From NCBI RefSeq assembly GCF_013030945.1, contig NZ_JABBXF010000054.1:1-64000 (forward strand): 64,000 bases of DNA. The letters are read 5' to 3'. Of the stretch, positions 34,098 through 43,544 are shown piece by piece (positions within the stretch are counted from its first letter, which is position 1; each line of letters opens with the position of its first letter). Origin of the DNA: Streptomyces morookaense (GTDB lineage: Bacteria > Actinomycetota > Actinomycetes > Streptomycetales > Streptomycetaceae). Below the pieces are notes generated by a model that worked only from the letters and a program-made list of their open reading frames with translations, was not told the origin of the DNA and searched no databases. The position numbers were made by a program, and so were the translations under genes.

Positions 34098-35032
34098 GGG
34101 GCGCTCGTGTACGGGGCGTCCGTGTGCGGCGCGCCCGTGATGACGGCCACCACGTTCGTACCGGCGGGAAACGCCCCCGCCTCCGCCAGTGCCGTCAGGC
34201 CGAACAGCAACTTGGCCACGTACACCCGCTCCACGGGCACCCCGTGCCGGCTCCCGAAGTCCTCCGCGAACTGCTCCAGCTCGGCAGAGCTCCTCGCGTA
34301 CCCCCCGAAGTGGAACCGCTCGTCGAGCGTCCAGTCCCCGCGCCGCCCCCCGAACGCCTCCCGCTGGAGGCGCTCCACCTCGGCGCCGAGGAAGCCGCCC
34401 TTCAGCACCGGGAAGCCGATCGCCCGCTGACCCCCGGCCAGGCCGGCCGCCAGACCGGCGAGCGTGCCGCCGGTCCCGCAGGCCACCCCCACCACATCCG
34501 CCACCCCGTGCAACTCCCGTCCCAGCGCGGTGCAGCCCCGTGCGGCGGCCGCGTTGCTGCCGCCCTCCGGGACGACGAACGCCCCTTCGGGAGCCAGCCG
34601 TGCCAGCACCTCCGGCTCGGTCTTGCGCCGGTACGTACCCCGGTCGACGAACCGCAGCTCCATCCCGTCCGCAGCGCACTGCGCGAGCGACGGGTTGAGC
34701 GGCCGGTCCGCCAGTTCCTCGCCCCGGACGACGCCCACCGTGGCGAAGCCGAGGAGCCTGCCGGCGGCGGCCGTGGCCCGCAGGTGGTTGGAGTAGGCGC
34801 CGCCGAAGGTGAGCAGGGTGCGCCGCCCCGCCGCCGCCGCGGCGTTCAGATTCGGCTCCAGCTTGCGCCACTTGTTGCCCGGAAGGTCCGGGTGTATCAG
34901 ATCGTCCCGCTTGAGCAGCAGACGCAGCCCGCGCCGGGCGAACCGCGCGTCGGCCACCTCGGCGAGCGGCGACGGCAGCACGGGCCGGAGGGCGGCGAGT
35001 CCGGCCGCGCCGGGGGGATTGTCGCTGGTCAT
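34094..35032 (-). CDS. PLP-dependent ACC deaminase/D-cysteine desulfhydrase family enzyme
   Basis: This 312-residue fold-type II PLP enzyme has the lysine motif LPGNKWRKLEPNL and the TFGGAYSNHLRATAAAG segment that binds the substrate carboxylate. VACGTGGTLAGLAAGL cups the phosphate. Family members act on D-cysteine or ACC and cannot be told apart here. The ATG at 35032 was taken, with an in-frame ATG at 35041 immediately next to a TACAAA element. It is divergent from the glutaminase gene, with 55 bp between starts. Confidence 0.82.
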   Translation of the reverse strand: MTSDNPPGAAGLAALRPVLPSPLAEVADARFARRGLRLLLKRDDLIHPDLPGNKWRKLEPNLNAAAAAGRRTLLTFGGAYSNHLRATAAAGRLLGFATVGVVRGEELADRPLNPSLAQCAADGMELRFVDRGTYRRKTEPEVLARLAPEGAFVVPEGGSNAAAARGCTALGRELHGVADVVGVACGTGGTLAGLAAGLAGGQRAIGFPVLKGGFLGAEVERLQREAFGGRRGDWTLDERFHFGGYARSSAELEQFAEDFGSRHGVPVERVYVAKLLFGLTALAEAGAFPAGTNVVAVITGAPHTDAPYTSAP

Positions 35033-35087
35033 GTCACCCATTTTGTACGCTGGCCCGGCCAGCGAGGAGAAACAGGAAGCACACCAC

Positions 35088-35999
35088 GTGGACTACCAGG
35101 CCGTACTCGAAGAGGTCACCGCCTTCGCGCGGCCGTTGGTCGGCCGGGGACAGGTCGCCGACTACATCCCGGCGCTCGCCGAGGTCGACATCAACCACTT
35201 CGGCATGGCGGTCGCCGACGTCGACGGCGGCGTGTACGGAGTGGGGGACTGGGAACGGCCGTTCTCGGTCCAGTCCATCTCCAAGGCGTTCGGTCTCGCG
35301 CTGGTCCTCGCCGAGGGCGGCGAGAAGATCTGGGAGCGCGTCGGCACCGAGCCGTCCGGCAACCCGTTCAACTCGCTGGTGCAGCTGGAGTACGAGAACG
35401 GGATCCCGCGGAACCCGTTCATCAACGCCGGTGCGCTCGTCGTCACCGACCGGCTGCAGACGCTGACCGGCGACGCGAGCACCACGATGCTGGAGTTCCT
35501 GCGCGCCGAGAGCGGCAACCCGGACGTCTCCTTCGACGCGACGGTCGCCAGGTCCGAGACCGAGCACGGCGACCGCAACGCGGCGCTGGCCCACTTCATG
35601 GCCAGTTACGGCAACCTCGACAACCCCGTACCGACGGTCCTGGAGCACTACTTCTGGCAGTGCTCGATCCGGATGAGCTGCGGCGACCTCGCCCGCGCCG
35701 GCAGCTTCCTGGCCCGGCACGGCCTGCGCGCCGACGGCTCCCGGCTGCTGCCGCGCCGCGAGGCGAAGCAGATCAACGCCGTGATGCTGACGTGCGGCAC
35801 GTACGACGCGGCCGGCGACTTCGCCTACCGGGTCGGTCTGCCCGGCAAGAGCGGTGTGGGCGGCGGCATCGTGGCGGTGATACCGGGCCGCTGCACGCTG
35901 TGCGTGTGGAGCCCGGGCCTGGACGCCCGGGGCAACTCGGTGGCGGGTGTCGCCGCGCTGGACCATTTCACGACGCTGACCGGTTGGTCGGTGTTCTGA
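35088..35999 (+). CDS. glsA: Glutaminase A
   Basis: This 303-residue serine-type glutaminase of the beta-lactamase-like fold hydrolyses glutamine to glutamate and ammonia. The catalytic Ser-x-x-Lys is in SVQSISKAFGL. NPFINAGALVV, GNLDNPVPTVL and GLPGKSGVGGGI are family motifs. The GTG at 35088 with AGGAAG upstream gives the usual length; earlier in-frame codons overlap the divergent gene. The protein has no export signal. Confidence 0.9.
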   Translation: MDYQAVLEEVTAFARPLVGRGQVADYIPALAEVDINHFGMAVADVDGGVYGVGDWERPFSVQSISKAFGLALVLAEGGEKIWERVGTEPSGNPFNSLVQLEYENGIPRNPFINAGALVVTDRLQTLTGDASTTMLEFLRAESGNPDVSFDATVARSETEHGDRNAALAHFMASYGNLDNPVPTVLEHYFWQCSIRMSCGDLARAGSFLARHGLRADGSRLLPRREAKQINAVMLTCGTYDAAGDFAYRVGLPGKSGVGGGIVAVIPGRCTLCVWSPGLDARGNSVAGVAALDHFTTLTGWSVF

Positions 36000-36050
36000 G
36001 ACCGGACCGCGGGGTGGCGCCCCCGACAGGGGTACCGCATGGTGGGGTGC

Positions 36051-36272
36051 ATGAACCACGAACTCCGCGCCGAGTACATCGACGGCCGCGCGGCGGCGGA
36101 CCCGCGGGCCGAGGTCAAGGTCTGGCACGTGGTGCGGCAGGAGGAGTCGACGGCCATGTGCGGACGCGAGCTGGAATCGGCCGCCGAGGTCCGCTCCGCG
36201 GACGACTGGGGGACGCCGGGCGTCCCCATCTGTCACTCGTGCGGGGCCCTGTACCTGCGGGAACAGCCGTAG
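36051..36272 (+). CDS. Small Cys-containing conserved protein
   Basis: This 73-residue hypothetical protein contains MCGRELESAA and, near its end, ICHSCGALYLREQ. The CxxC and a lone Cys suggest a zinc-ribbon-like fold. I remember similar small proteins in many Streptomyces genomes, all without assigned function. ATG 36051 was preferred, with GGTGGGG upstream; ATG 36039 is possible. It ends 10 bp from the convergent KAS III gene. Confidence 0.6.
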   Translation: MNHELRAEYIDGRAAADPRAEVKVWHVVRQEESTAMCGRELESAAEVRSADDWGTPGVPICHSCGALYLREQP

Positions 36273-36282
36273 GCGGCTGCCG

Positions 36283-37221
36283 CTACGGGCACTCCACGAC
36301 CATCCCCGCGTACGACAGGTTCCCGCCGAACCCGAACAGCAGGACCGGGGCGCCGGGCTCCACCCGGCCGGAGGCCACCAGCTTCGACAGCGCGAGCGGG
36401 ATGCTCGCCGCCGACGTGTTGCCGGACTCCGTCACGTCTGTGGCGATCACGGCGTTCACCGCGCCGATCCGGCGCGCCACCGGTTCGATGATGCGCAGGT
36501 TCGCCTGGTGCAGGACCACCGCCGCCAGGTCCTCCGGCCGCACCCCGGCCCGTTCGCAGGCGCTGCGGGCGATCGGCGGGAGGGTCGTGGTGGCCCAGCG
36601 GTAGACGGACTGGCCCTCCTGGGCGAAGCGCGAGGGGGCGCCCTCGATGCGTACCGCGTGGCCCATCTCGGGGACGGAGCCCCACACCACGGGGCCGATG
36701 CCGGGTTCGGGGGAGGCGGTGACCACGGCGGCCCCGGCGCCGTCGCCGACCAGGACGCATGTGGTGCGGTCCGTCCAGTCGGCCACGTCGCTGAACTTCT
36801 CCACGCCCACGACCAGGGCGTTGGTGGCCGCTCCCGCGCGGATCGCGTGGTCGGCCTGGGCGAGGGCGTGCGTGAAGCCGGCGCAGACGACGTTGACGTC
36901 CAGGACCGCGGGGGCGGCGAGGCCCAGTGCGGCGGCGACGCGTGCCGCCGTGTTGGGGCTGCGGTCGACGGCGGTGCAGGTGGCGACGAGGACGAGGTCG
37001 ACGGCCTCCGGCGCGAGGCCGCTGTTGGCGAGGGCCTTGGCGGCGGCCTGGGCGGCCATCGAGGCGACCGTCTCGTCGGGCGCGGCGATGCGGCGTGTCC
37101 GGATGCCCACCCGGGAGCTGATCCACTCGTCGCTGGTGTCGACCATGGTGGCGAGCTCGTCGTTGGTGAGCACCCGGGACGGCTGGTAGTGGCCCATGGC
37201 CAGTACACGAGACCCGGACAT
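36283..37221 (-). CDS. Beta-ketoacyl-ACP synthase III (FabH-like)
   Basis: This 312-residue KAS III enzyme condenses acyl-CoA with malonyl-ACP. The Cys-His-Asn triad is intact: DVNVVCAGFTHA, LHQANLRI and SGNTSAAS. It begins with VLAMGHYQPSRVLTNDEL and ends with GFGGNLSYAGMVV. The ATG follows AGGAGGA. It stands alone without fabD, fabC or fabF, so it is a secondary copy that may supply unusual starter units or acylate a small metabolite. Confidence 0.9.
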   Translation of the reverse strand: MSGSRVLAMGHYQPSRVLTNDELATMVDTSDEWISSRVGIRTRRIAAPDETVASMAAQAAAKALANSGLAPEAVDLVLVATCTAVDRSPNTAARVAAALGLAAPAVLDVNVVCAGFTHALAQADHAIRAGAATNALVVGVEKFSDVADWTDRTTCVLVGDGAGAAVVTASPEPGIGPVVWGSVPEMGHAVRIEGAPSRFAQEGQSVYRWATTTLPPIARSACERAGVRPEDLAAVVLHQANLRIIEPVARRIGAVNAVIATDVTESGNTSAASIPLALSKLVASGRVEPGAPVLLFGFGGNLSYAGMVVECP

Positions 37222-37459
37222 GGCGGTTCCTCCTGGGCGCGCGAGCGGTGCGGGTGACCAGTCTCGACGCTTCCTGGCCGGATCCCGGTGCGTGATCCGC
37301 CAATGTTGTGCCGGAACTACTGTCGCAACCCCATCACGCCGGCTGGTCGTGCGACGGCATGCGTGAAAGCCCGCGGTGCGCAGCCTTCCGGTGCCGGCCG
37401 GGACGTGTCCCGGTCCGCAGGAGGCTCACCACGGGCTGATTTCCCCCCAGGGGGGCGGC

Positions 37460-37726
37460 TCAGCGCGCGCTGTCGGCGGTGCTGCCGTTGGGGGAGGAGG
37501 GGTGCACGATGCCGCTGACCGGGGCGGCGGCGGTGTCGCTCGCGGCGCCCGTGTTCGCGGGTGCGGTGCCGCCCTCGTCCTTCATCGCCTTGGCCTCGCT
37601 CTTGAGGATGCGCATGGACTTGCCCAGTGCGCGGGCGGTGTCGGGCAGCTTCTTCGACCCGAACAGGACGACAACCACGAGCACGACCACCAGGAGGTGC
37701 CAGGGTTCCAGGGCGTTGCGCAGCAT
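37460..37726 (-). CDS. tatA: Twin-arginine translocase subunit TatA/TatE family
   Basis: This 88-residue protein has one N-terminal membrane helix (PWHLLVVVLVVVVLFGSKK), the hinge FGSKKLP and an amphipathic helix (DTARALGKSMRILKSEAKAM), then an Ala/Ser/Pro-rich tail. This is the standard TatA layout, forming the pore for folded proteins. It is not next to tatC, so it is an extra TatA-type gene. It is divergent from the LCP gene. Confidence 0.88.
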   Translation of the reverse strand: MLRNALEPWHLLVVVLVVVVLFGSKKLPDTARALGKSMRILKSEAKAMKDEGGTAPANTGAASDTAAAPVSGIVHPSSPNGSTADSAR

Positions 37727-37885
37727 GGCCGCCCACCTCTCTTTCCGCTTGCTCCGGCTCGGATGCCATAACAGCTTTCCCCACCATACTTGCTAGATTG
37801 CGCAAATGGACAACCAAAGCCCATGGCCAATCGTCTAACCGGGCGTGAACAAACGGGCGGCGGGGGAGTGGAACGAGGCGCGCAT

Positions 37886-39397
37886 ATGAGTGGCAAGCGG
37901 GGCAAGCGCCCCGAGGGGATATCCCCGGGGAAACCCGCGAAGCGCGGGAAGATGCGGGGGGCCACCATCGTCGCCGTGGCCTTCCTGGTGCTGGTGACCG
38001 CCGGTGCGGGCTGGCTGTACCTGAAGCTCAACGGCAACATCAACACCTTCGGCGCCGACGGTCTCTCCAAGAACCGTCCCCCGGCCAACGCCGCCGGGCA
38101 GAACGTCCTGGTGATCGGTTCGGACTCGCGGGCGGGCGGCAACGCCAAACTGGGCGGCGGCACGGGCGACGTGGGCCGCTCGGACACCGCGTTCATCCTG
38201 CACGTCTACGGTGACGGGAAGCACGCGATCGGCGTCTCCATACCCCGGGACAGTCTCGTGGACGTACCGCCGTGCAAGCTGCCCAACGGCAGCTGGACGT
38301 CCGGGGAGCACCACGCGATGTTCAACTCGGCCTTCTCCGTGGGCGACACCGCCAAGGGCAACCCCGCCTGCACCCAGAACACCGTCGAGCAGCTGACCGG
38401 GCTGCGCGTGGACCACACCGTCGTGGTCGACTTCTCGGGCTTCTCCGCGATGACCTCCGCCGTGGGCGGCGTCGAGGTCTGCGTCCCCAAGGACCTCTAC
38501 GAGGGCGACCTCAACCCCAACCTCGGCTCGCGCGGAGAGCTGATCTTCCCCAAGGGGCCGCAGAAGGTCTCCGGGCAGAAGGCGCTGGACTACGTCCGCG
38601 TCCGGCACGGCATAGGCGACGGCTCCGACATCGGGCGCATCCAGCGCCAGCAGGCCTTCGTCTCCTCGATGATCAAGAAGGTCAAGTCGCAGGGCCTCAA
38701 CCCCACCACGCTGCTGCCGCTGGCCGACGCCGCCACCAAGTCGATGACCGTCGACCCCGGGCTCGGCAGCGCCGACAAGATGATCTCCTTCGCGATGGCG
38801 ATGAAGAACATCGACCTGCACAACATCAAGTTCGTCACGATGCCCTGGCAGTACGACGGCGCCCGCGTCGCCGTGAAGCAGCCCGACGCCAACGCCCTGT
38901 GGGCCTCCCTCAAGGCCGACCGGACCATCGACGGCAAGGACGCCGGAAAGGACGGTCACGGGTCCGAGCCCTCGCCCTCGGCATCCTCCTCCGAGGCCGT
39001 CGACGGCGCCGGCGTCAAGGTCTCCATCGCCAACGGCACCACGGTCCCCGGCCTCGGCGCCCGCGCCGCCGGACTGCTCCAGCAGCACGGCTACACCGTC
39101 ACCGGCACCTCGAACTCCCGGCTGCGCGGCGAGGCCACCACCGTGATCGAATTCGGGCCCGGCGAGGCGGACCACGCCAGGACCCTCGCCAAGCTCTTCC
39201 CCGGCTCGTACGTCCGGGGCGCCTCGGCGAGCGGCATCTCGGTCACGCTCGGCAAGGACTACGCGGACGCCCCCGCGGGCGGCCCGGCAGCGAGCCCGTC
39301 GGCCTCGGCCTCCACGCCGGACGCGGTGTCCTCGGAGGTCGCGGACAAGGCCCGCTCCGCCGACGACGACCCGTGCGCCAACCTCTCCTACGGGTGA
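37886..39397 (+). CDS. LytR-CpsA-Psr family glycopolymer transferase
   Basis: This 503-residue cell-envelope enzyme attaches lipid-linked glycopolymers to peptidoglycan. It has a basic cytoplasmic start and one membrane helix (ATIVAVAFLVLVTAGAGWLY). The LCP domain follows: GSDSRAGG, RSDTAFILHV, IPRDSLVDVP, YVRVRHGIGDGSDIGRIQRQ. From about 370 a LytR_C domain (VKVSIANGTTVPGL) follows, then a Ser/Ala-rich tail. ATG 37886 has GAGG upstream; GTG 37868 is the alternative. Confidence 0.88.
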   Translation: MSGKRGKRPEGISPGKPAKRGKMRGATIVAVAFLVLVTAGAGWLYLKLNGNINTFGADGLSKNRPPANAAGQNVLVIGSDSRAGGNAKLGGGTGDVGRSDTAFILHVYGDGKHAIGVSIPRDSLVDVPPCKLPNGSWTSGEHHAMFNSAFSVGDTAKGNPACTQNTVEQLTGLRVDHTVVVDFSGFSAMTSAVGGVEVCVPKDLYEGDLNPNLGSRGELIFPKGPQKVSGQKALDYVRVRHGIGDGSDIGRIQRQQAFVSSMIKKVKSQGLNPTTLLPLADAATKSMTVDPGLGSADKMISFAMAMKNIDLHNIKFVTMPWQYDGARVAVKQPDANALWASLKADRTIDGKDAGKDGHGSEPSPSASSSEAVDGAGVKVSIANGTTVPGLGARAAGLLQQHGYTVTGTSNSRLRGEATTVIEFGPGEADHARTLAKLFPGSYVRGASASGISVTLGKDYADAPAGGPAASPSASASTPDAVSSEVADKARSADDDPCANLSYG

Positions 39398-39508
39398 GTC
39401 CACCGGTGAGTCCATGCGTGAGGAACCTCGTGACCGTTCGGCCCGTTTTGTTGGTGAGCGAAGAGTAAAGCCATGACCCTCATGAGCCCTTCCTGGAGGA
39501 GCAACGCC

Positions 39509-40867
39509 ATGTCCGCCACTCCCCGGGCCCTGGCAAGGCCGCTCGCGGCTCTCGCCATCGCCCTGTTCGCGTTGGCAGGCGCGGCGTCGTACGCTCCCGC
39601 CGCGCACGCCGACACCGGCACGGACACCGGCCTGAAGGCCGTGGCCGACGGGCTGAAGAAGAGCCCGGTCTACGTCGACCCGAGGGCGAGCTCGCAGCTC
39701 TCCGACGCCGACGCCAAGGATCTCGCGAAGAAGATCGAGGACGCGGGCAAGCCGGTGTTCGTCGCGGTGCTGCCCAACGCGCCCGAGTTTCCCCAGCAGA
39801 CCATCCTGAAGAACCTGCGCACCCTCGTCGGCATCAGCGGCGTCTACGCCGTCCACCTCGGCGACAAGTTCAACGCCGACGCGGACAGCAAGGTCATGTC
39901 GCGGAACTCCGTCCGCAACCTGGTCGGCGCCGTCCGGGCGGAGGGCGGCGACACCAAGACCGTGGTCGGCAACTTCGTCGACCAGGCCGACAAGCAGGCC
40001 AAGGGCCACGCCCCCGATTCCTGGGGCGGTGGCAGCGGCGACGCCGCCACCACCGGGCTGCTGGTGATCGGCGGCGTCGTGGTGGCCGGCGGCGCCGGCG
40101 GCTACGCGCTCTACCGGCGCAACAAGAAGCGGCGCGAGGAGCGCGAGCGCGCCGAGCTGCAGGCGCTGCGCGTCGTCGTCGACGAGGACATCACCGCCTT
40201 CGGCGAGGAGCTCGACCGGCTGGACTTCAAGCCGTCCGAGCCCGGTGCCACCGACGAGATGCGCCACGACTACGAGCAGGCCCTCGACGCCTACGAGGAG
40301 GCCAAGACCCGGATCGCCGCGGCCACCAGGCCGCAGGAGGTCACGGGCGTCACCGACTCGCTCGACAAGGGCCGCTTCGCCCTGGCCACCCTCGCCGCCC
40401 GCCGCACCGGGGCCCCGCTGCCCGAGCGCCGGATGCCCTGCTTCTTCGACCCGCGGCACGGGCCGTCCGTCCAGGACGTGGCCTGGGCCCCGCCGGGCGG
40501 CGCGATGCGCACCGTGCCCGCCTGCGCGGCGGACGCGGCCCGGCTGGCCGACGGCCAGGAGCCGATGTCCCGCACCGTCCAGACCGAGGCGGGCCCCCAG
40601 CCGTACTGGAACGCCGGACCGGCGTACGGGCCCTGGGCCGGCGGCTACTTCGGCGGCGGCATGCTGCCGGGGCTGCTCGCGGGCACGCTGCTGGGCAGCA
40701 TGCTGAGCGGCCCGTCGGCCTGGGCGGCCGAGCCGTCGTACGACCCCGGTGTCGACGGCGGCGACTACTCCGGCTCGGACTTCAACCCGAACGACTTCGG
40801 CGGCGGGGACTGGGGCGGCGGCGGAGACTTCGGCGGCGGGGGCGACTTCGGCGGCGGCGACTGGTAA
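39509..40867 (+). CDS. Secreted, membrane-anchored protein with Gly-rich tail
   Basis: This 452-residue protein has a signal peptide ending near AAHADT. An extracellular alpha/beta domain covers 20-140 (VYVDPRASSQLSDADAK, VFVAVLPNAPEF), resembling TPM-like domains. A Gly-rich membrane segment (TGLLVIGGVVVAGGAGG) is followed by an RRNKKRREERER stop and a cytoplasmic helical domain. The C terminus repeats GGG(D)(F/W) units. GGAGGAG 7 bases before ATG 39509 sets the start. No enzymatic function is recognised. Confidence 0.75.
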   Translation: MSATPRALARPLAALAIALFALAGAASYAPAAHADTGTDTGLKAVADGLKKSPVYVDPRASSQLSDADAKDLAKKIEDAGKPVFVAVLPNAPEFPQQTILKNLRTLVGISGVYAVHLGDKFNADADSKVMSRNSVRNLVGAVRAEGGDTKTVVGNFVDQADKQAKGHAPDSWGGGSGDAATTGLLVIGGVVVAGGAGGYALYRRNKKRREERERAELQALRVVVDEDITAFGEELDRLDFKPSEPGATDEMRHDYEQALDAYEEAKTRIAAATRPQEVTGVTDSLDKGRFALATLAARRTGAPLPERRMPCFFDPRHGPSVQDVAWAPPGGAMRTVPACAADAARLADGQEPMSRTVQTEAGPQPYWNAGPAYGPWAGGYFGGGMLPGLLAGTLLGSMLSGPSAWAAEPSYDPGVDGGDYSGSDFNPNDFGGGDWGGGGDFGGGGDFGGGDW

Positions 40868-40885
40868 ACCGGCTTCGCCGGAACA

Positions 40886-40920
40886 CGGCCCCGCTCCCCG
40901 TAAGGGGCGCGGGGCCGTTT
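40886..40920. terminator. Hairpin between the Gly-rich protein gene and the P-type ATPase gene
   Basis: The arms CGGCCCCGC and GCGGGGCCG pair, with an inner CCCC/GGGG pair and a GTAA loop. TTT follows on the plus strand. It suits bidirectional termination of the convergent genes. Confidence 0.75.
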
Positions 40921-40940
40921 CGCCATGCGGCTCCGCCGCC

Positions 40941-43544
40941 CTACGGGGCGCGGTCGAACCGCGCCCGCGCCGCCGCGAGGCCAACGGCGTACAGCGCCAG
41001 CACCACCGCCAGCAGCGCGTAGTACATCGCCGGCAGTACCGCCATCCCCAGCAGCGGCCCCATCGGGGACAGCGGCAGCAGCAGACCCACCACGGCGAGG
41101 CCTGCCGTCGCCCACCGGATCGGCCCGGGCGTGCCGCCCTCCGCCAGCTGCCGGCCGGACCGCAGGAGCAGCATCACCATCGCCTGCGTCAGCAGGTTCT
41201 CCGTGAACCACCCGGCGTGGAACGCCTCCTGGCCGTCCTCGCCCAGCGAGTGCACGGCCAGCAGCAGCACCCCGAAGGTGGCCAGGTCGGCGGCCGCGTT
41301 CAGCAGACCGAAACCGGTGACGAAGCGCAGCAGCGCGCGCGGGCGCAGCACCACCGGGCGGTTGTGGGCGACGGGGTCGGGGCGGTCGAAGGCGAGGGCC
41401 AGCTGGGCCGCGTCGAAGCACAGGTTCTGCACCAGCACCTGGGCCGGGAGCATCGGCAGGAACGGCAGCATCAGCCCGGCCACCAGCATCGCGACGACGT
41501 TGCCGACGTTCGACGACAGGGTGATCCGCAGATAGGCCGCGATGTTGGAGGTGCTGCGCCGTCCGGCGACGATGGCCCGGTCCAGGGCGGTGAGGTCCTT
41601 CGAGGCGAGCACGACATCGGCCGCCTCGCGCGCGACGTCGACCCCGTCGCGCGGGCAGATCCCCACGTCGGCGGCGTGCAACGCGGCCAGGTCGTTGACC
41701 CCGTCGCCCAGGAACCCGACGGTGTGCCCGCCGGAGCGCAGCGCCTGGACGATGCGGGCCTTGTGCTCGGGGGTGCAGCGCGCGAAGACGGTCGTCCCGG
41801 CGGCGAGTTGCTTCAGCTCCTCCTCGTCGGTGAGGGCGTCGATGCGGTCGGCGGTGACGGGCACGCCGGGGTCGCCGCCCAGTTCGCGGCAGACCCGGGC
41901 GGCGGTGCCCGGGTGGTCGCCGGTGAGGAGCTTCACGGCGACGCCGCCGCGGGCGAGCTCGGCGATGGCCTCGGCGGCGGTCGGGGCGAGCGCGTCGCGC
42001 AGCCCGACGAAGCCCGTGAAGGCCAGGCCGCGCTCGACGGCGTGGGTGTACGGGCCGGAGCACGCGGGGCGTTCGGCGACGGCCACCGCCAGCACCCGCA
42101 GCCCGTCGGCGGCCAGGGCGGCGGCGCGGCCGGCCAGCTGCTCGCGCTCCGTGTCGTCGAGGGCGCAGCGGTCCAGGACGTCCTCGGGGGCGCCCTTGAC
42201 GACCAGGGTGTGGGTGTTCGCGAGGGCGAACCGGGAGTCGCCGGGCAGTCGGACGACGGCGGTGGAGATGCGGCGGCCCGGACCGCAGGGCAGCGAGGCG
42301 ACGCCGTCGTAGTCGTCGAACGCCCCGGTGCACGCCGCCGCGCCCGCCTCCTCGTCGGCGTCCAGCAGCGCCTCGTCCAGGGCGTCGGGGACGGGCACTT
42401 CGGCCAGGTGCAGGGTCCACAGGGCGTTGACCGCGGCCCAGCGCAGCACGGCCGGGTCGGGCTCGCCGTCCGCGTCCACCGAGCACTCGACGACCGGGCG
42501 GTCCTGGGTGAGGGTGCCGGTCTTGTCGACGCACAGCACGTCGACCGCGCCGAGGTCGTGCAGCGCGGGCAGCCGCCTGACGATCACCTCGCTGTCCCGC
42601 GCGAGCAGCGCCGCGCCGCGCGCCAGCGCGGACGTGACGATGACGGGCAGCATCTCGGGCGTGAGCCCGACCGCCACCGCGACCGCGAACGGCAGTGTCT
42701 CCAGGCCGCGTCCGCGCAGCAGCGCGCTCGCGACCAGCACGAGCGGGGCGGTGAGCAGCATGAACCGGATGAGGGTCCAGGCGATCCCGTTCACGGACCG
42801 GTCGAAGGGCCCGCGCGGTGTGTGCGTCCGCAACGACGAGCCGGCCAGGGCGCCGGAGAGCAGGGTGCCGCGGCCGGTGGCGACGACGACGCCGCTGCCG
42901 CTGCCGGAGACGACGCTGCTGCCCTGGAAGCACAGGTGCCGGCGGTCGTCCGGGGCACCCTCGGCCGCCGGGGCGCTCTTGTCGACCGGCGCCGACTCGC
43001 CGGTCAGGGCGGCCTCGTGGACGGTCAGGCCCGTCGTGCGCAGCAGCCGCAGGTCGGCCGGGACCAGGTCGCCGGGGGAGAGGAGCACCAGGTCGCCCGG
43101 GACGAGCTGGTCGACCGGGACCTCGCGGGCCGTCGGGGGCGAGGTCTCCGTGGCCCGGCGGCGGACGGTGGCCGTGGTGGCGACGAGCTCGCGCAGGCCG
43201 GCCGCCGAGCGGTCGGCGCGGTGCTCGCCCGTCGCGCGCAGCACGCAGCTGACGACCACCAGCACGACGATGACGCAGGTCGTGGCCCAGCTCGCGAGCA
43301 CGGCCGAGACCAGGCCCAGGCACACGAGGACGGCGGTGAAGGGGTCGCGCAGGCTGCGCGCGAAGCGCAGCGGCAGGGGTTCGGGGCGGCGGCCGGGAAA
43401 GACGTTCTCCCCGTGCCGCAGGAGCCGTTCCTCCGCCTCCGCCTCGACCAGTCCGCGCGGTCCGCTCTCCAGCGCGCGCAGGACCTCCAGGTTCGTACCG
43501 CCGCCCCCCGCGGCCGTACGCGAGGCCTCAGGCGCCCAGGCCAC
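40941..43544 (-). CDS. MgtA-like P-type cation ATPase
   Basis: This 867-residue P3B-type pump is probably for Mg2+ uptake. It has an N-terminal cation-ATPase domain, ALTGES in the actuator domain, the phosphorylation site CVDKTGTLT, LLTGDHPGTA, and FLGDGVNDLAALHAADVGI in the hinge. About ten membrane segments are visible. The membrane motif VGLTPEMLPVIVTSALARGA fits MgtA. The GTG start at 43544 overlaps the end of the ArsR gene by 17 bases, so the two are coupled. The metal (Mg, Ni or other) cannot be fixed from sequence. Confidence 0.85.
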   Translation of the reverse strand: MAWAPEASRTAAGGGGTNLEVLRALESGPRGLVEAEAEERLLRHGENVFPGRRPEPLPLRFARSLRDPFTAVLVCLGLVSAVLASWATTCVIVVLVVVSCVLRATGEHRADRSAAGLRELVATTATVRRRATETSPPTAREVPVDQLVPGDLVLLSPGDLVPADLRLLRTTGLTVHEAALTGESAPVDKSAPAAEGAPDDRRHLCFQGSSVVSGSGSGVVVATGRGTLLSGALAGSSLRTHTPRGPFDRSVNGIAWTLIRFMLLTAPLVLVASALLRGRGLETLPFAVAVAVGLTPEMLPVIVTSALARGAALLARDSEVIVRRLPALHDLGAVDVLCVDKTGTLTQDRPVVECSVDADGEPDPAVLRWAAVNALWTLHLAEVPVPDALDEALLDADEEAGAAACTGAFDDYDGVASLPCGPGRRISTAVVRLPGDSRFALANTHTLVVKGAPEDVLDRCALDDTEREQLAGRAAALAADGLRVLAVAVAERPACSGPYTHAVERGLAFTGFVGLRDALAPTAAEAIAELARGGVAVKLLTGDHPGTAARVCRELGGDPGVPVTADRIDALTDEEELKQLAAGTTVFARCTPEHKARIVQALRSGGHTVGFLGDGVNDLAALHAADVGICPRDGVDVAREAADVVLASKDLTALDRAIVAGRRSTSNIAAYLRITLSSNVGNVVAMLVAGLMLPFLPMLPAQVLVQNLCFDAAQLALAFDRPDPVAHNRPVVLRPRALLRFVTGFGLLNAAADLATFGVLLLAVHSLGEDGQEAFHAGWFTENLLTQAMVMLLLRSGRQLAEGGTPGPIRWATAGLAVVGLLLPLSPMGPLLGMAVLPAMYYALLAVVLALYAVGLAAARARFDRAP

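Noticed and set aside
32094-34871. A 925-codon minus-strand open frame
   Set aside because: Shadow of the CPA1 antiporter, the ZnF gene and the PLP enzyme. Only the Na+/H+ antiporter on the plus strand has membrane segments and family motifs.
36927-37121. Plus-strand Arg/Pro-rich small frame within the KAS III gene
   Set aside because: Antisense shadow of a clear FabH-type gene with intact catalytic triad.
37835-40984. A 1049-codon open frame on the minus strand
   Set aside because: It is the antisense shadow of the LCP and Gly-rich protein genes; its text is Val/Gly/Arg/His-rich low complexity with no motif, as expected from GC-biased third positions.
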